Source: Pseudomonadota bacterium
GTDB lineage: Bacteria > Pseudomonadota > Gammaproteobacteria > Burkholderiales > SG8-39
Reading direction: 5' to 3'
DNA: 64,000 bases
Assembly: GCA_021811085.1 (NCBI GenBank)
Contig: JAJZPQ010000011.1
Span: forward strand, 1 to 64,000
Below the pieces are notes generated by a model, which was given only the letters and a program-made list of their open reading frames with translations, did no database searches and was not told the DNA's origin. This document shows, piece by piece, positions 24,340 through 33,641 of this stretch (the first letter of the stretch is position 1; every line of letters starts with the position of its first letter). The translations under genes and the position numbers were made by a program.

Positions 24340-25388
24340 GCGAAATACGTGATGATCTACTGAAAACCGTCGATCGGATTTTCGACGAGCACTGCCAGAA
24401 ATCAGTGCGTGAATCAGCCGAGGCGGGCGAGTGGCCAGCCGCTTTGTGGCAGGCGCTGGAGGAGGTGGGTGTGACCCGAGCCGCACTGCCGGAAGGGGCA
24501 GGTGGCTCGGGTATCGAATTCGAGGATGCGATGTTCGCGCTGCGGCGCAGCGCCTACCATGCCGCGCCGGTACCGCTTGCGGAAACGATGCTTGCCGGGC
24601 GCTTGCTTGCTGCGGCCGGGATAGCGGTTCCGGAAGGCGGCCTGACTGTGGCACCGGTACAGCGAAACGATCAGCTTAAGCTTGCAAAGGAGGCTTCCGG
24701 AGCCACTGTGTCGGGTACGGCGCATCGCGTACCCTGGGGCAATTTATGCGCGCATGCCGTGGTGGTCGGAGAGCTCGACGGAATAGGCGTGGCGGGCCTC
24801 ATATCGATCGTGGGCGCCGCTGGCAGCGTGGAAAGAAACTTGGCCGGGGAGCCCAGAGCTCTACTCCGGTTCGAGCGCGCGCCGCTGATTGCGTTTGCAC
24901 CCCTGGAAGGTGCGCTGTCGCGTCTAGAAACCGAAGGGGCGCTTTACCGCAGCGTTCAGATGGCCGGCGCGCTGGAACGAACGCTCGAGTATGCCTTACT
25001 GTATGCGAACGAGCGCGTGCAATTCGGCCGCCCGATCGCCAAGTTTCAGGCGATACAGCACATGCTCGCAGTGCTGGCCGGACACGTGGCAGCCGCCAGC
25101 GCCGCGGCCGATGCGGCGGTCGAGACATCGGGGATCGCGCCGGACGAGTTTGGGGTTTCGGTGGGGAAGTCGCGCATAGGGGAAGCAGCCGGCAAGGGTG
25201 CCGAAATCGCGCATCAGGTGCACGGTGCGATGGGTTACACGCGCGAGCACAACTTGCATTACAGCACACGCCGACTGTGGTCGTGGCGCGACGAGTTCGG
25301 CAATGAATCCTACTGGCAGACCCGCCTCGGCCGCGCTGTCGCGGCGCAGGGCGCCGATGCGCTCTGGCCCATGCTAAGCCGGCTTTAA
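24336..25388 (+). CDS. Acyl-CoA dehydrogenase, pair 1 small-type subunit
   Basis: A 350-residue member whose N-terminal half is divergent (MSEIRDDLLKTVDRIFDEHC, ALPEGAGGSGIEFEDAMFAL) and lacks the T-E-x-x-x-G-S-D FAD signature. The C-terminal domain is well kept: YANERVQFGRPIAKFQAIQH, ARIGEAAGKG-type helix (here SRIGEAAGKGAEIAHQVHGA), MGYTREHNLHYSTRRLWSWR. This profile marks the partner subunit of heteromeric dehydrogenases. It overlaps the preceding gene by 4 nt and has a close equivalent in the second module (38954-39964), including the R-R-L-W-x-W-R-(D/E)-E-F-G-N-E ending. Confidence 0.9.
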   Translation: MSEIRDDLLKTVDRIFDEHCQKSVRESAEAGEWPAALWQALEEVGVTRAALPEGAGGSGIEFEDAMFALRRSAYHAAPVPLAETMLAGRLLAAAGIAVPEGGLTVAPVQRNDQLKLAKEASGATVSGTAHRVPWGNLCAHAVVVGELDGIGVAGLISIVGAAGSVERNLAGEPRALLRFERAPLIAFAPLEGALSRLETEGALYRSVQMAGALERTLEYALLYANERVQFGRPIAKFQAIQHMLAVLAGHVAAASAAADAAVETSGIAPDEFGVSVGKSRIGEAAGKGAEIAHQVHGAMGYTREHNLHYSTRRLWSWRDEFGNESYWQTRLGRAVAAQGADALWPMLSRL

Positions 25389-25511
25389 TCTGCGACTTGG
25401 GCTCTCCGATGAGGCACCGCCGTATTCCGCGGTCGGGCCGAGAACTAGTACTAGTGCGGTGACGAAGGCGAAACCCGTGCACTTATCTTGCCGCAAAACT
25501 GAGGAGATGGC

Positions 25512-26477
25512 ATGAAACAAAAAACCTGGGTTGGTTTACTTACGCTGATGCTTACTGCGCCGCTGGTGATGGGACAGGCCAAGGACTTTCCGAACAGGCC
25601 GGTCAAAGTAATTGTCCCGTATACGGCGGGAAGCGGTTCCGATACCTCAGCCCGGTTCTTCGGCGAGAAACTGGCGGCCATACTCGGCCAGCCTTTCGTG
25701 GTTGAGAATCGGCCCGGCGCGAGCGGCGTCATTTCCGTAATGACGGTCAAGTCCGCGCCCGCAGACGGGTACTCGATACTCCTGGCCAGCAATTCCCCAC
25801 TGTCGGTGAATGCGGTTACGATCAAGGATCTTTCGTACGATCCGCTCAAGGATCTGAAACCGCTGTCTGGCCTGACCCGGGGCATGAACGCCTATGTCGT
25901 GGCGTCGAACTCAAAGCTGAATACCCTTGCCGATCTGGTAGCAGTGGCGAAAATGGGGCGGCAACCACTGAACGCTGGCAGCTATTCGGACGGATATCAA
26001 CTTGCTCTCGAATGGCTGGCGAACGTCATGGGCGTGAAGTTCAACTATATTCCCTACAAAGGTGGGGCTCAGGTGTTTACCGACGTGATGGGAAACCAGC
26101 TCGATTTCGGTCTCGTAGATATGGGCGGCGTCTTGCCGCTGCTGAAGAGCGGGAGGTTGCGGGCGCTGGCGGTGTCGGGGGAAAAGCGACACGCGGAATT
26201 TCCGAATGTGCCGACGGTCAGTGAAAGTGGTTATCCGGAATACGTGAATTACGCCTGGACTTCTTTTTGCGTCCGGTCCGAGACGCCGGACGACGTGACA
26301 GCCAAGTTGGCCGACGCCCTGCAAAAGGTTCTGGCAACGAGCGAAGCCAGGGATTTCGTGAGAAAGATGGGGGCCGAATTGATGCCGCTAGCGCCTGACG
26401 CGATGCGGAAGTTTCAGCGCAACGAGATTGACCGCTTCCGTCACATCGCGGATATGGCTGGCTTTAAGCCCCATTAG
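25512..26477 (+). CDS. Bug/TctC-family periplasmic substrate-binding protein
   Basis: A 321-residue protein with a Sec signal (KTWVGLLTLMLTAPLVMGQA). Bug hallmarks: FPNRPVKVIVPYTAGSGSDT, FVVENRPGASGVISVMTVKS, APADGYSILLAS, FNYIPYKGGAQVFTDVMGNQ and LKSGRLRALAVSGEKRHAEF with a VPTVSESGYPEY loop. The length is normal. It lies between the dehydrogenase pair and an SDR on the same strand, so it presumably captures the acid degraded by this module. No TctA/TctB permease is in the window. Confidence 0.94.
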   Translation: MKQKTWVGLLTLMLTAPLVMGQAKDFPNRPVKVIVPYTAGSGSDTSARFFGEKLAAILGQPFVVENRPGASGVISVMTVKSAPADGYSILLASNSPLSVNAVTIKDLSYDPLKDLKPLSGLTRGMNAYVVASNSKLNTLADLVAVAKMGRQPLNAGSYSDGYQLALEWLANVMGVKFNYIPYKGGAQVFTDVMGNQLDFGLVDMGGVLPLLKSGRLRALAVSGEKRHAEFPNVPTVSESGYPEYVNYAWTSFCVRSETPDDVTAKLADALQKVLATSEARDFVRKMGAELMPLAPDAMRKFQRNEIDRFRHIADMAGFKPH

Positions 26478-26500
26478 TCGGGGCTGGCGGGAGATCGGCA

Positions 26501-27346
26501 ATGTTTCGCGACGGCTTACTGGCGGGCAAGCGCGTACTGATCACCGGTGGCGGCACGGGACTGGGGAAGAGTATCGGCCGGCGCTATGTCGAGCTCGGCG
26601 CCGAGCTCGTCATCTGCGGGCGCAGAGGTGAGGTGCTGCAAGCGACGGCGGACCAGTTCGAACGCGAACTCGGCGCGCGCATCGATATCCATGCCTGCGA
26701 CGTGCGCGACGCGGAAGCGGTCGAGAGCATGATGGTGCGCATCTGGGAGAACGGGCCTTTGGACGTTCTTGTGAACAATGCGGCTGGCAACTTCCTCGCC
26801 CGCACCGAGCGTTTGTCCCCGCGCGCTGTCGACGCCGTGATCGACATCGTGTTAAAAGGCGGTGCCTATTGCACTATCGCGGCGGGCAGACGCTGGATCG
26901 ATGCAGGGCGCAGGGGAACCGTGCTTTGCATTCTGACCCAGTCCGCTTTGGTCGGCGCCCCGTTCACCGTACCCTCGGCGATGGCCAAGGCCGGACTGCT
27001 ATCTATGATTCGAAGCCTGGCCGTGGAATGGGGGCCAAAAGGCATCCGCCTAGTGGGCGTGGCGCCGGGGCCGTTTCCGACCGAAGGTGCATGGTCGCGG
27101 CTGATGCCCAAGGAGCGTCATCGCGAACCCGTAGAGAACGGAATCGCATTGCGGCGAGTGGGCCGGCATGAGGAACTGGCCGACCTTTGTACGTTCCTGG
27201 TGTCTGACAACGCCGGCTTCATCACCGGTGAAGCCATCGTCATCGACGGCGGGAAATGGCTACAAGGGGCGGCCGGACCGTCAGCGGTCAATATGCAGAA
27301 TTGGTCGGATGAGACCTGGGAAAATCTGCGCAAACCAAAATCGTGA
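26501..27346 (+). CDS. SDR-family oxidoreductase, 2,4-dienoyl-CoA-reductase-like
   Basis: A 281-residue Rossmann enzyme. The cofactor motif is VLITGGGTGLGKSIGRRYVE with G-x3-G-x-G, and VLVNNAAGNFLARTERLSP follows. The active site lacks the usual Y-x3-K; instead VPSAMAKAGLLSMIRSLAVE gives S-x3-K, as in 2,4-dienoyl-CoA reductases, and N-N-A-A-G-N-F also matches that subgroup. It ends with the family's AFITGEAIVIDGG-like strand (GFITGEAIVIDGGKWL). It may reduce an unsaturated acyl-CoA made by the neighbouring dehydrogenases; NADPH preference is likely but not shown. Confidence 0.9.
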   Translation: MFRDGLLAGKRVLITGGGTGLGKSIGRRYVELGAELVICGRRGEVLQATADQFERELGARIDIHACDVRDAEAVESMMVRIWENGPLDVLVNNAAGNFLARTERLSPRAVDAVIDIVLKGGAYCTIAAGRRWIDAGRRGTVLCILTQSALVGAPFTVPSAMAKAGLLSMIRSLAVEWGPKGIRLVGVAPGPFPTEGAWSRLMPKERHREPVENGIALRRVGRHEELADLCTFLVSDNAGFITGEAIVIDGGKWLQGAAGPSAVNMQNWSDETWENLRKPKS

Positions 27347-27363
27347 AAGGTACAGGGCAGGAA

Positions 27364-28620
27364 ATGACCATTGCTAATCCCCAAAAGCAAACATCCGTAG
27401 TCGCGCAGGGCCCACTCTCCGGCGTGCGCATAGTGGATCTCACCTCCGTTGTGCTAGGTCCCCTGGCGACACAGATTCTAGGCGACTATGGCGCTGAAAT
27501 CATCAAGGTCGAAAACCTCGAGGGCGATTTAATGCGGGCCAACGGCGTCTCCTTACACCCGGGCATGAGCTCCATTTTTCTAGCGATCAACCGCAACAAG
27601 CGCTCGATCGCGGTCGATCTCAAGTCCGCCGACGGCAGGGAGATACTAAAACGCCTGGTTTCCGGTGCGGATGCACTCGTTCACAACATGCGCGTCGCCG
27701 CGATCGAAAGGCTGGGGTTTGGCTACAAGACCGTGGTCGAATTCAACCGGGACATCGTTTATTGCGTAGCCACCGGTTTCGGTCAAGACGGTCCGGATCG
27801 GGACAAACCCGCCTTCGACGACATCATTCAGGCGGCCTGTGGCCTGGCCAGTCTGAACAACGTGGGGCGCGAGCAACCCGACTATGCGCCCACGCTGGTG
27901 GCCGACAAAACCGCCGGCATGGCGCTGGTGAATGCGGTGCTGGCGGCGCTGTTTAGCCGCGAGCGCACCGGCCGGGGCCAGTACGTTGAGGTGCCGATGT
28001 TCGAAACCATGGTGGCGTTCATGCTGGCCGAGCACCTGGGAGGCCTTACCTTCGATCCCGCTCCCGCCAAGGCCGGCTATGCACGTCTGCTCGCCGGGGG
28101 GCGGAAACCTGCGCCCACCAAGGATGGCTATATTGCTATCCTGCCCTACACTGGCGATCACTGGGCCGCATTCTTCGATAGTGCCGGCCGTCCGGAGCTT
28201 ACGCAGAAGCACGCCGTGTACGACCGGCATATGCGTAACGCCAATATCGTCGGGTTGTATGGCGACATGGCGGAGATTACGCGGCAGCGCACGACGGCCG
28301 AGTGGGTGAGCATTTGCGCGACCCTGGATATTCCGATTACGCCGGTCTACGCCGTCGACGACTTGCCGGAGCACCCGCACCTGAAAGCGGTCGGCCTGTT
28401 TCAGGCTGCCGAGCACCCGAGCGAAGGTTCGGTTCTCTACGTCAATCCACCGACCAAATTTTCCGCTACACCTGCCGGGATACGATTTGGCGCGCCGTTG
28501 CTGGGACAGCACACCACCGAAATTATGCGCGGGGCGGGTTATAGCGATGAAGAGATTGCCGCATTGAAGGCAAAGAAGGTGGTGGCGCAGGCAAAGGCGG
28601 AACCTAGGACAATGACATGA
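27364..28620 (+). CDS. CaiB/BaiF-family CoA transferase
   Basis: A 418-residue class III CoA transferase moving CoA between acyl-CoA and a free acid. The start used is ATG at 27364; a GTG at 27343 overlapping the SDR stop is an alternative. Motifs: GPLSGVRIVDLTSVVLGPLA, ILGDYGAEIIKVE, NRNKRSIAVDLKS, VATGFGQDGPDRDKPAFDD, the catalytic Asp in PTLVADKTAGMALVNAVLAA and GRGQYVEVPMFETMVAF. The C-terminal FGAPLLGQHTTEIMRGAGYS is typical. It overlaps the following dehydrogenase by 4 nt. A very similar arrangement occurs at 35477. Confidence 0.93.
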   Translation: MTIANPQKQTSVVAQGPLSGVRIVDLTSVVLGPLATQILGDYGAEIIKVENLEGDLMRANGVSLHPGMSSIFLAINRNKRSIAVDLKSADGREILKRLVSGADALVHNMRVAAIERLGFGYKTVVEFNRDIVYCVATGFGQDGPDRDKPAFDDIIQAACGLASLNNVGREQPDYAPTLVADKTAGMALVNAVLAALFSRERTGRGQYVEVPMFETMVAFMLAEHLGGLTFDPAPAKAGYARLLAGGRKPAPTKDGYIAILPYTGDHWAAFFDSAGRPELTQKHAVYDRHMRNANIVGLYGDMAEITRQRTTAEWVSICATLDIPITPVYAVDDLPEHPHLKAVGLFQAAEHPSEGSVLYVNPPTKFSATPAGIRFGAPLLGQHTTEIMRGAGYSDEEIAALKAKKVVAQAKAEPRTMT

Positions 28621-29747
28621 AATTTTGTTTTACCGACGAACAGGAACAATTTCGAACGGTTCTCCGGCGGTTTTTTGTCGAAAAATCTCCTGCGACGGAA
28701 GTTCGCCGTTTGATGGCGACAGACACAGGGTGGGAGCGTGCGACGTGGAAGCAGTTGAACAAGGAACTCGGCCTCAGCGCTGTGCACATACCCGAGACCT
28801 ATGGCGGACAGGGGTTTGGCTTTGTCGAGTTAGGCATCGTGCTGGAGGAAATGGGACGTGCATTGCTGTGCGCGCCTTATTTTTCGTCGGTAGTGCTTGC
28901 CGCCACCGCGATCCTGAACGCGGGCACGGAACAACAAAAGCAGGCTCGGTTGCCCGGCATTGCCGCTGGCGATACCATCGCAACCCTGGCGTTTACCGAG
29001 GACAACGGCGCCTGGGACAGCGCCGGGATCGAGATGGTGGCAACGCCGGCAGGTGGCGGCTACCGGCTGGACGGGGTCAAGAGTTTTGTGCTCGATGGGC
29101 ACACGGCTGATTTGATTGTGGTGCTGGCGCGCCAGCCCGGCTCGAGCGGGGATGACGGGCTTTCCTTGTTCACGGTTGCAGGCGATGCCCCTGGGCTAGC
29201 GCGGCAGCTGCTGAAGACCGCCGACATGACCCGCAAACAGGGGCGTCTGAAGTTTCAATCGGTGCAAGCCGAACTGCTGGGCGAAGCGGGCGGCGCTGCT
29301 GCGCCGTTCGCCAGGACGCTGGATCAGGCGGCCGCCTGTCTCGCCAACGAGATGGTCGGCGGGGCCGAGAAGCTGAGAGAGTCAGCAGTCGATTATGCGA
29401 AGATGCGCGTGCAGTTCGGACGCTCCATCGCCTCGTTTCAAGCGATCAAGCACAAATGCGCCGACATGCTTGTTGACGTGGAATTGGCCAAGTCTGCGGC
29501 TTACTATGCGGCGGAGGCGGCGGCAGCGAACGATCCTGACCTGCCGGCGATCGCGTCGCTCGCCAAGGCATGTACCGCCGACGCGTATATGCAAACCGCA
29601 ATCCACACCATACAAATCCACGGTGGCATCGGCTTTACCTGGGACAACGATAGCCACTTGTGGTTCAAGCGGGCAAAAAGCTCCGAGGTCTTACTCGGTG
29701 GTCCACATTATCACCGCGAGCTACTGATGCGGCGCTGGAATGTTTGA
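28617..29747 (+). CDS. Acyl-CoA dehydrogenase, pair 2 small-type subunit
   Basis: A 376-residue flavoprotein beginning MKFCFTDEQEQFRTVLRRFF. The FAD signature is partly kept (LAFTEDNGAWDSAGIEMVAT). The C-terminal domain has YAKMRVQFGRSIASFQAIKH, ADMLVDVELAKSAAYYAAEA, and HGGIGFTWDNDSHLWFKRAK, the last being the hallmark of the partner subunit in heteromeric dehydrogenases. Its start overlaps the CoA transferase stop by 4 nt and the next dehydrogenase begins 17 bases after it. The substrate is probably the CoA ester made by the adjacent transferase. Confidence 0.92.
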   Translation: MKFCFTDEQEQFRTVLRRFFVEKSPATEVRRLMATDTGWERATWKQLNKELGLSAVHIPETYGGQGFGFVELGIVLEEMGRALLCAPYFSSVVLAATAILNAGTEQQKQARLPGIAAGDTIATLAFTEDNGAWDSAGIEMVATPAGGGYRLDGVKSFVLDGHTADLIVVLARQPGSSGDDGLSLFTVAGDAPGLARQLLKTADMTRKQGRLKFQSVQAELLGEAGGAAAPFARTLDQAAACLANEMVGGAEKLRESAVDYAKMRVQFGRSIASFQAIKHKCADMLVDVELAKSAAYYAAEAAAANDPDLPAIASLAKACTADAYMQTAIHTIQIHGGIGFTWDNDSHLWFKRAKSSEVLLGGPHYHRELLMRRWNV

Positions 29748-29764
29748 GAGCGAAGGACAATAAG

Positions 29765-31024
29765 ATGAGCGAAGCCGACGAAGTCTCAATCCGCGCTGAA
29801 GCGCGCGCATGGTTAGAAGCTAACTGGAATCCAGACGTCGATCTTGTGGAATGGCGCAAAAAGCTGGCTGACACCGGGTGGGGCGTACCCACCTGGCCGA
29901 AGGAGTGGTATGGAAGAGGTCTCTCCGCCGTGCAGGGCGCCGTGGTCGAGGCGGAATTTCGTCGGATCGGCGCGGTTGGCGTTGCCAAGACCGGGATAAG
30001 AATGCTCGCCGCTGCAACCTTGTTCGATCACGGATCGCAGTTGCATAAGCGGAAATTTCTCCACCGCATCCTTACCGGCGAGGATATCTGGTGTCAGCTG
30101 TTCAGTGAGCCGGGCAGCGGATCGGATATGGCGGCGGCATCGACGCGGGCCGATCTCAAGGACGGTAAATGGATAGTCAACGGCCAAAAGCTTTGGACCA
30201 CCAGTGCGCAGCACGCACAATATGGGCTCCTGCTGGCGCGTACCGACTGGAATGTGCCGAAGCACCGGGGGCTGTCGTATTTCATCATCGACATGAAACA
30301 GCCGGGGATCACGGTGCAAGCGCTCGCGCAGATGAATCACCATGCTTCTTTCAATCAGGTATTTTTCACCGATGCAGTGATCGAGCCCGAGTTCCTGGTC
30401 GGAAAACTGGGCGAAGGCTGGAAGGTGGCGACCACTACCCTGATGCACGAGCGGCGCAGTGCCGCCGATGGGATTAGCTCCTGGGGGCAGGAGTCAGGAC
30501 GTGTGGGGCGCGCCTATGACCAGGAGCGGGCGGAAATTGCGACGGTGATGGAGCCGTATAAATGGTATCCGCAGCGGGCCGGCCGCGTTGATCTGGTGGT
30601 GGAACGCGCCCAGGCGACGGGCAAGAATACCGACCCGGTGGTGCGCCAGGAAATCGCCAAACTACTGACCCTGCACCGAACCGGGCAGTGGATATCCAGC
30701 CGCGCCCGTGCGGCGCAGCAAATGGGTCGAACGCCGGGGCCTGAAGGCTCGCTCGGCAAACTGGTGGCCAGCCATGTGGCACGTGCCGCGGCGAATGTTC
30801 ATACGCTGATATCCGGCGCCGATGCGATGCTTACCGGAGAAGACAGCCCTTTGAATGGCGTGATAGCGGAAATTTTGGTCTCGACGCCGGCGACATCCAT
30901 TGCCGGCGGCACCGACGAGATCCAGCGCAATATCATCGCCGAACGCGTGCTCGGCATGCCGAAGGAGCCCGGGTTAGATGCGGATCGCCCGTTCAAGGAT
31001 GTCCCGAGAAATATCGTATCCTGA
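29765..31024 (+). CDS. Acyl-CoA dehydrogenase, pair 2 large-type subunit
   Basis: A 419-residue protein; the start MSEADEVSIRAEARAWLEAN is chosen because the frame before it overlaps the previous gene without homology. Motifs: WGVPTWPKEWYGRGLSAVQG, WCQLFSEPGSGSDMAAASTR, GKWIVNGQKLWTTSAQHAQY, NQVFFTDAVIEPEFLVGKLG and SIAGGTDEIQRNIIAERVLG followed by MPKEPGLD. The latter ending is the classic FadE-type tail. It probably pairs with 28617-29747. It converges with the enoyl-CoA hydratase on the opposite strand 20 bases later. Confidence 0.93.
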   Translation: MSEADEVSIRAEARAWLEANWNPDVDLVEWRKKLADTGWGVPTWPKEWYGRGLSAVQGAVVEAEFRRIGAVGVAKTGIRMLAAATLFDHGSQLHKRKFLHRILTGEDIWCQLFSEPGSGSDMAAASTRADLKDGKWIVNGQKLWTTSAQHAQYGLLLARTDWNVPKHRGLSYFIIDMKQPGITVQALAQMNHHASFNQVFFTDAVIEPEFLVGKLGEGWKVATTTLMHERRSAADGISSWGQESGRVGRAYDQERAEIATVMEPYKWYPQRAGRVDLVVERAQATGKNTDPVVRQEIAKLLTLHRTGQWISSRARAAQQMGRTPGPEGSLGKLVASHVARAAANVHTLISGADAMLTGEDSPLNGVIAEILVSTPATSIAGGTDEIQRNIIAERVLGMPKEPGLDADRPFKDVPRNIVS

Positions 31025-31044
31025 TCGCCGCTCCTGCCGGAGGA

Positions 31045-31833
31045 CTACTTGCCTTGGAACACCGGCAGCCGCCGCGCGGCCATCGCCGCAATGCCCTCCT
31101 TGAAGTCCGCGGTCTGACGCTGCCAACTCTGCTCCGCGCCTTCGCGCGCGACCGCCTTTTGTGCCTGCTCGACCAGACCCGCGCGCAGCGTTGCTCGCGT
31201 GGACACAACGGCCAGCGGCGCCGATACCGCGATTTCGACCGCCAGTTTCAATGCCTCGGCGCGCACCAGGTCCTGCGGCACCAGCACATCGGCTAAACCG
31301 ATCGCCACCGCCTCTACGCCACCGATGCGGCGGCCGGTGTAGAACATCAGCGCGGACTTCTGTACTCCGATCAAGCGCGGTAGCGTATACGTGAGCGCGA
31401 AGCCCGGGTGAAATCCCAGCCGAGTAAAGTTTGCGCTGAAGCGTGCCTCAGGGCAGGTCACGCGAAAATCCGCCACCAGCGACAGGCCGAGTCCGCCTCC
31501 CACTGCGGCGCCGTGCACGGCAGCCACCACTGGCTTGGCGCATGAGAACAGACGAAGCGCTTCGTCATACAGGGGAGTGGTCTTACGCGTCGGGTCCACG
31601 TCTGGAGCGTTTTCCGGGCGCGAGAAGTCCGCTCCGGCGCAAAACGAGGTGCCTTGCGCCGCAAGCACGCTGCAGCGGCAGGTCGGATCGGAGTCTAACG
31701 ACTCGAAGATGTCGGCCAGGCCGCGAATCAATTGGATATCGAAAAAATTGTGCGGCGGCCGGCGAATTTCGACTATGGCGACATGCCCGTCGCGGCTTAC
31801 ACCGATGTCTGCCGTACTGCCGGTTTCACTCAT
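31045..31833 (-). CDS. Enoyl-CoA hydratase/isomerase family protein
   Basis: A 262-residue crotonase-fold enzyme. The CoA-binding and oxyanion-hole region is VLAAQGTSFCAGADFSRPEN, and the second oxyanion segment is VVAAVHGAAVGGGLGLSLVA. In the active-site helix, FSANFTRLGFHPGFALTYTL has His-Pro-Gly-Phe where hydratases carry Glu/Asp (P-(D/E)-G-G). The catalytic chemistry may therefore be isomerase, hydrolase or other rather than hydration. It is on the opposite strand to the module before it, and just downstream of a dead hydratase fragment on the same strand. Confidence 0.91.
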   Translation of the reverse strand: MSETGSTADIGVSRDGHVAIVEIRRPPHNFFDIQLIRGLADIFESLDSDPTCRCSVLAAQGTSFCAGADFSRPENAPDVDPTRKTTPLYDEALRLFSCAKPVVAAVHGAAVGGGLGLSLVADFRVTCPEARFSANFTRLGFHPGFALTYTLPRLIGVQKSALMFYTGRRIGGVEAVAIGLADVLVPQDLVRAEALKLAVEIAVSAPLAVVSTRATLRAGLVEQAQKAVAREGAEQSWQRQTADFKEGIAAMAARRLPVFQGK

Positions 31834-31864
31834 TTTTGTATCCCCAGGTTGGTTGCAAATCGGT

Positions 31865-31985
31865 TTACTGCGGTTCGATCTTCGCCATGACCACGTAGCG
31901 CGTCCACTTGGCGCGCTCGCTGCGCACGAAGGCGTCGCACTCGTCCAGGCACATGCTCTTCGGCGTGAAGCCGAAGCCTTCCGGC
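31865..31985 (-). pseudogene. C-terminal remnant of a Bug-family binding protein
   Basis: The minus strand reads GFGFTPKSMCLDECDAFVRS then ERAKWTRYVVMAKIEPQ-stop (TAA at 31867), the usual last helix of Bug proteins. The first residues merge directly into the hydratase remnant upstream in another frame, so two dead genes are fused here. Confidence 0.6.
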
Positions 31986-32170
31986 CTCAGCGCAAGATTC
32001 CCACCCCGCGCCGGTCAGCACAATGCTGCGCACCCCGTCGTCCGCGAAAGCCCCTGATACCGCACTGCGCAGTTCACGCTCCATAGTGGGAGTCCACGCA
32101 TTCATGCGCGCGAGCTGGTTGAATGTGATGGACGCGACCAGGTCCGGGACGTAATACAAAAGCTCTAGAT
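31986..32170 (-). pseudogene. N-terminal remnant of an enoyl-CoA hydratase
   Basis: The minus strand reads VASITFNQLARMNAWTPTME then RELRSAVSGAFADDGVRSIV and LTGAGWESCAEAGR. That is strand 1 through the C-A-G-A-D oxyanion loop of a crotonase, here corrupted (ESCAEAGR). It ends abruptly at the Bug remnant. Confidence 0.65.
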
Positions 32171-32435
32171 AGCTCATCCTTGGTGGAATGCGGCGAGGCA
32201 ATCTGTCTTCGTTATTCTGCTGCAATTTTGGACATTCAATCATTGACGTCCGTTTCTCTTCTTGGATACACTTGAATTGCGGAATCCGATACGATTTACA
32301 TGGCCTCCAGCGCACCCACATCCTCCAGAAAGTCTTCTTGGTGTTAATTTGCACTGAATTCTGAGCCCGGTTTTCCATTGAATCTTGAGCCACCCGATTT
32401 CAAGTTTCATTATGACTCAGATTGTGGACATCTTT

Positions 32436-33196
32436 CTAGATCTGGGTTCCTTTGTTTTGTTGGATTGAACTGTTCTTGACGCGGTAACTCTCGTTCCCGG
32501 TTTCAAGGGTATGGCAGTGGTGGGTGAGCTGGTCCAGCAGCGCCGTAGTCATCGTGGGGTCGCCAAATACGCTGGCCCATTCAGCGAATCTCAGATTGGT
32601 CGTACTCACCAGGCTGGTGCGCTCGTAGAGCTTGCTGATCAGCTGGAACAACAAATCCCCCGCCCGCCTGGCTGAATCGCAGACAGCCCAGCTTATCGAG
32701 GATCATCAGGTCGGCATGTATCAAGCGAAGAACAATGTGGTTTTGCCGGGCGGCAGCCTGCTCCTGTTCCAATGCATTGACCAGATCGATGGTCTGGGCG
32801 ACGCGCATCCGCTGCCGGTGATGTTCAATCACCTGTACCCTCCGTCGTGGCCGGGTGCGTCTTGCCCGCACTCGGGCCACCCACCAGCACGACGTTCTGC
32901 TCCTGCTCCAGAAACTCACAGCGGTGCAACTGGAGAACCAGGGCTTCGTTGAACGTGCTCTGAGCGAAGTCAAATCCGACCAGCTTCGGGTAAGCTAGAA
33001 AGCCGGCGATGTTCATCTGGCAAGCCACTGATCGCACCTCCCGTTCGGACATATCCGCCTTGAGCACACTGCGTTGTACGCTTTGAGCATTTTTTTGATA
33101 GGCTAGCGTGCCCTGCTGGGCTAACTCTACCACCGCCTGCGCCATGCCAAAGAGCTTGAATGATTTCAGGCTCGATACCATCGCTTCATGCTGCAT
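32436..33196 (-). pseudogene. istB: IS21-family helper ATPase IstB, frameshifted
   Basis: The N-terminal part, from MQHEAMVSSLKSFKLFGMAQ to LEQEQNVVLVGGPSAGKTH (Walker A), is intact. Then frames change: HRQRMRVAQTIDLVNALEQE and [20 protein letters not shown] lie in another frame. The C-terminal [20 protein letters not shown] with [19 protein letters not shown] lies in a third. IS21 elements use IstB with the DDE transposase IstA. Confidence 0.85.
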
Positions 33197-33206
33197 GGCG
33201 TTCCTC

Positions 33207-33520
33207 TTTCAATTCGTCATCGCGACTCACATTGGCTTACGGTTCCACGGCAAGCTTGAGAACCTGCGGGGCGTTGACCGGCGCGGGTGGCGCCGCCGCC
33301 ACTAACCGGCCCAGAAGGTTTAGCAGGTGCTGCTTGGACCGGCTCCCGATTCGAGCGCGAACTCTACCGCCGGCCGCACCGCCTGCTCATCGCGATGCAG
33401 GCCGAGTCTCCGGAACTCGACTATCTCCCGATCAGCGCCGACGCGCTCGGTCAGAATCGCCTGTAACCGTTGCAACTCCTCGGGCAGTCTAAGGTGTCGA
33501 TTACATCCGGCGTCGTAATC
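33207..33520 (-). pseudogene. istA: IS21-family transposase IstA, 3' remnant
   Basis: The minus strand reads LRLPEELQRLQAILTERVGA, EFRRLGLHRDEQAVRPAVEF, then after a frameshift SKQHLLNLLGRLVAAAPPAP and QVLKLAVEP-stop-ANVSRDDEL. This is the C-terminal end of IstA, just before istB as in IS21. The catalytic domain is gone. Confidence 0.75.
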
Positions 33521-33641
33521 CACATTGTCGGCAGTCGTAATGGATGACATTCGCGATCGTTTCCGATTGAAAAATTGAATAATTTGACACTCAACAACGT
33601 GCTTCTTGCTTTTCAGCGGGCGATATTGTATTTTCAACCCC

